Source: CAVQBJ01 sp963710725
GTDB lineage: Bacteria; Actinomycetota; Thermoleophilia; Solirubrobacterales; Solirubrobacteraceae
Length of the DNA stretch: 64,000 bases
Reading direction: 5' to 3'
Assembly: GCA_963710725.1 (NCBI GenBank)
Contig: CAVQBJ010000008.1
Location: 1,550,001 to 1,614,000 of the forward strand
Shown here piece after piece: positions 61,389 through 64,000 of the stretch (the stretch's first letter is position 1; each line of letters begins with the position of its first letter). The notes below the pieces were generated by a model. The model made no database searches and was not told the DNA's origin. It saw nothing but the letters and a program-made list of their open reading frames with translations. A program made the translations under genes and the position numbers.

Positions 61389-62767
61389 GACGTCTGCTCG
61401 TCGCGATCGCCACCGCGACCGCGCTGCTTGGAGCGGCCCGGGCCGCCCAGGCGGTCACCTTCAAGAGCGCCGACGGGCTGGCGGTAACCTCGGTCAAAAA
61501 GCTCGACTCGCGCCTGATCGCTTTGACCGTCGCGACCAAGGCGGTGCCGGCCACGCTGAATATCCGGATCCTGCTGCCCGCTGACTATGCCGTCAATCCG
61601 CACGAGCGCTACCCGGTTCTCTATCTCCTGCATGGAACCGGCGGGACGGCTTCCGACTGGACGGTCAAGGGCAACGCCGAGTCGGCCACCGCGGGCGAGC
61701 CGTTGATCGTCGTGATGCCCGACATCGCGATCAACGACGGTGGCGGCGGCTGGTGCACGAACTGGCCCGACGGCGTGCAGAACTGGCTGACGTTCCACAT
61801 CGACCAGCTGATCCCGTGGGTCCAGGCAAACCTGCGCACGGTGAACTCCCGGGGCGAGCGGGCGATCGCCGGCCTCTCCCAGGGCGGCTTCTGCTCGATG
61901 AGCTACGCCGCGCTCTACCCCAACCTGTTCGGCGAGGGGCTCGCCTTCTCGGGCGCGCCCGACATCGCCTACGACCCGGCCGCCCACCTCGCCGCGATGG
62001 GGATCATCAACGCCGCCGAGGTCGGCCTCGACGGCGTCGCCCCTAACACGTGCTTCGGCAACCCGGTGACCGACTACCTCAACTGGGCCGCCCACGACCC
62101 GGCCACGTTGGCGAACAACTTGCGCTGGACGAAGTTGTACCTCTACTTCGGCAACGGACTGCCGGGACGGTACGACACCTCGCCCGATCCGGAGGGCGAG
62201 GCGATCGAGGCGCTCGTCCACCAGGACAACATCGACTTCTACAACCGCCTCCACTCGCTCGGGATCGTCCCCACCGTGTATGACCCGTACGGCAACGGCA
62301 CCCACTCGTGGCCCTACTGGGACCGCGACCTGAGCTGGAGCATCGGGCCGTTGATGGCCGACTTCGCCCACCCTGCCCCGGTGCCGACCTCGTTCAGCTA
62401 CCAGAGCGCCAGCACCGACTATTCGCTGTACGGATGGACGGTCGCGATGCACCGACTGGCGCCCGAGTTCAGCACCCTCACGGCCTCCGGCAAGCCCGGC
62501 TTCACGCTGGCCGGATCCGGCAGCGCGACCGTCACGACCCCGGCCTTCTACGCCCGCCGGACGCTGTACGCCGTGACGACCGAAACGCAGGCCGGAACCA
62601 AGACGACCAAGACGGTCCGCACCAGCAAGCAGCGCGCGCTGACCCTGTCGGTCCCGCTCGGCCCGTCCGACACCGAGCAGGAGTACTCGCTCGGCGGGCC
62701 GCCGGCGCTCTCCCCCGGGACCACCGTCTACACGACGCACGTGGCGATCACCCGCGAGCGGCGATGA
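61385..62767 (+). CDS. secreted esterase-D/antigen-85-like alpha/beta hydrolase
   Basis: This encodes 460 residues. The signal peptide is residues 1-23 (LLVAIATATALLGAARAAQA). The hydrolase domain is about 28-340: RYPVLYLLHGTGGTASDWT, PLIVVMPD, and the nucleophile elbow AIAGLSQGGFCSMSYAALYP with Ser near residue 163. The C-terminal His is in GNGTHSWPYW. The fold matches the mycolyltransferase/esterase D family. An extra beta domain (about 350-460) follows. It may hydrolyse or transfer acyl groups on the cell surface or on a xenobiotic ester. Both ends overlap neighbouring genes by 4 bases. Confidence 0.87.
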   Translation: MRRLLVAIATATALLGAARAAQAVTFKSADGLAVTSVKKLDSRLIALTVATKAVPATLNIRILLPADYAVNPHERYPVLYLLHGTGGTASDWTVKGNAESATAGEPLIVVMPDIAINDGGGGWCTNWPDGVQNWLTFHIDQLIPWVQANLRTVNSRGERAIAGLSQGGFCSMSYAALYPNLFGEGLAFSGAPDIAYDPAAHLAAMGIINAAEVGLDGVAPNTCFGNPVTDYLNWAAHDPATLANNLRWTKLYLYFGNGLPGRYDTSPDPEGEAIEALVHQDNIDFYNRLHSLGIVPTVYDPYGNGTHSWPYWDRDLSWSIGPLMADFAHPAPVPTSFSYQSASTDYSLYGWTVAMHRLAPEFSTLTASGKPGFTLAGSGSATVTTPAFYARRTLYAVTTETQAGTKTTKTVRTSKQRALTLSVPLGPSDTEQEYSLGGPPALSPGTTVYTTHVAITRERR

Positions 62768-64000
62768 ACGACTCTGCCGCCCAGCCGGATCGGCGCCCTC
62801 GGATCCCGCCCGGTCGCCCGGCCGAGATCGGGCGGCTGAACACGCTGATCACGGCGGCGATCGGGCGTGCGGCCGGTACCGGGCGGGCGCCGAACATCTT
62901 CACCACGCTCGCTCGCCACCGCTCGCTGTTCCGCCGCTGGCTGGTGTTCGCCGGCGGCCTGATGCCGGGCGGCAAGCTGCCGAGAATTGATACCGAGCTG
63001 GTGATCCTGCGGGTCGCGCACAACTGCGGAAGCGACTACGAGTGGCACCACCACATGCGGATCGGCCGTGCGGCGGGGCTGACCGACGAACAGGTGGAGC
63101 GCGTCCGCGAGGGTGCCGCAGCCGCCGGCTTCAGTCACCGCCAGTCGCTGCTGCTGCGAGCGACCGACGAGCTGCACGAGCGCCGCGAGATCTCCGATCA
63201 GCTGTGGCCGGCGCTCGCCGCGGAGCTTGATGAGGTAGAACTGATCGAGCTGTGCCTGCTGGTCGGCCACTACCAGATGCTGGCGATGACGCTGGCCAGC
63301 CTGAGGGTGCCCGACGACCCGCGACCAGGCGATCGCAATGCGGCGGACCCCGGTGCCGGCGGCCCGCTGGCCGGTGGCCCGCTCGACGGGCTCCGGGTCT
63401 TGATCACCGGCGCGGCGCGCGGGATCGGCGCGGCCACCGCCCGGCGCCTGCACGCTCGCGGCGCCCGCGTCGTGCTGGCCGGGCTGGAGCCGGAGCTCCT
63501 TGCGCAGGTGGCGGCCGACTGCGGCGACGCACTCGCGCTCGCCTGCGACGTCCGCGACCGCGAGCAGGTCGAGGCGGCGGTCGAGGCTGCAGTGCAGCGA
63601 CTCGGCGGACTCGACGTGGTGATCGCCAACGCCGGCGTCGCCGGCCAGCTGCCGATCGTCGGCGGCGACCCGACGGTGTTCGAGCGAACGATCGAGGTGA
63701 ACCTGCTCGGCGTCTATTACACGCTGCGGGCGGCCGGGCCTCACATCGCGCACGAGCGCGGCTACGCGCTGGCGATCTCGTCGCTGGCGGCCGCGGTGCA
63801 CCCGCCGCTGTTCGGCGCCTACAGCGCCGCCAAGGCCGGGGTCGAGGCGCTCGCCGACGCGCTGCGGATCGAGCTTCGCTCAAGCGGCGCGCGGGTCGGT
63901 GTCGCCTACTTCGGCGAGCTCGACACCGACATGACCAGCCGCGGCTTCGGCACCGAGGCCGCTCGCCAGCTGAGCCTCGGCCCGAGCCGGGTGGCGCCAC
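62764..64000 (+). CDS. carboxymuconolactone decarboxylase-like / SDR fusion, 3' end missing
   Basis: The ATG lies in an ATGA overlap with the esterase, and the frame is open to the window edge (412 codons seen). Residues 1-185 are a CMD/AhpD-like helical domain: RIDTELVILRVAHNCGSDYEWHHHMRIGRAAGL, with a single Cys and the E..H motif, not the CxxC of true AhpD. A Gly/Pro linker (about 190-210) joins an SDR domain: VLITGAARGIGAATARRL (cofactor), ANAGVAG, ISSLAAAVHPPLFGAYSAAKAG with Ser, Tyr and Lys intact. The fusion suggests a two-step conversion of one substrate. The rest lies beyond the window. Confidence 0.85.
   Translation, partial: MNDSAAQPDRRPRIPPGRPAEIGRLNTLITAAIGRAAGTGRAPNIFTTLARHRSLFRRWLVFAGGLMPGGKLPRIDTELVILRVAHNCGSDYEWHHHMRIGRAAGLTDEQVERVREGAAAAGFSHRQSLLLRATDELHERREISDQLWPALAAELDEVELIELCLLVGHYQMLAMTLASLRVPDDPRPGDRNAADPGAGGPLAGGPLDGLRVLITGAARGIGAATARRLHARGARVVLAGLEPELLAQVAADCGDALALACDVRDREQVEAAVEAAVQRLGGLDVVIANAGVAGQLPIVGGDPTVFERTIEVNLLGVYYTLRAAGPHIAHERGYALAISSLAAAVHPPLFGAYSAAKAGVEALADALRIELRSSGARVGVAYFGELDTDMTSRGFGTEAARQLSLGPSRVAP

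Overview
The window is 64 kb of very GC-rich, densely packed bacterial DNA. Frequent GTG/TTG starts, many 4-bp stop/start overlaps, numerous Ser/Thr-rich secreted proteins with Ig-like, choice-of-anchor or propeller repeats, an ECF sigma factor of the SigE type and an LCP cell-wall ligase point to a Gram-positive actinobacterial lineage. The closest fit I can suggest is Thermoleophilia/Solirubrobacterales. That placement is inference from gene content; no rRNA or other marker gene is present.

Layout. 1-4.8 kb: end of an Ig-repeat protein, two small membrane proteins, a decayed hydrolase, a Gly/Cys repeat protein, an XRE/nucleotidyltransferase toxin-antitoxin pair and a secreted protein. 5-10 kb: polyphosphate kinase 2, then a mosaic secreted trypsin-like protease translationally coupled to a lasso-peptide-like precursor. 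10.5-26.6 kb: an exopolysaccharide locus (polyprenyl-phosphate sugar transferase, Wzz-, Wzy- and Wzx-like proteins, six glycosyltransferases, an acetyltransferase), almost all chained by ATGA/GTGA overlaps. 27-30.5 kb: tyrosine integrase, a HicA-X-HicB cassette, a secreted propeller protein and an intact tRNA-Val. Three copies of a tRNA 3' end lie at 4955, 10221 and 26789, all in the orientation of tRNA-Val, so 5-30.6 kb looks like a stack of integrations. The two copies at 10221 and 26789 match at 45 of 46 positions and bracket the polysaccharide locus.

30.8-39 kb holds the most unusual region. Two tiny tandem genes share a nearly identical acidic leader ending in Gly-Gly, followed by short tails resembling the first beta-strands of the type VI secretion tube protein Hcp. 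Next to them are a methyltransferase, a LuxR-type regulator, a PpiC/SurA-like protein and an ABC exporter with a C39 leader peptidase and two cyclic-nucleotide-binding domains. This looks like a peptide maturation/export system whose cargo is a minimal Hcp fragment.

39-55 kb is mostly core-like: signal peptidase I coupled to a chemoreceptor, an MFS transporter, an HD-GYP protein, an HdeD-like protein, a frameshifted Nramp transporter with an ArsR regulator, an LCP protein, a sigma factor with a putative membrane partner, tRNA-Glu and a GAF-GGDEF-EAL protein. At 55.4-60 kb a 41-bp exact copy of the tRNA-Lys 3' end brackets 4.5 kb carrying a giant secreted beta-helix protein and a DUF4160/DUF2442 pair. 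The window ends in a TetR, secreted esterase, CMD-SDR fusion operon, cut by the right edge.

Functions come from reading translated sequences by eye and from family knowledge; no database search was run.
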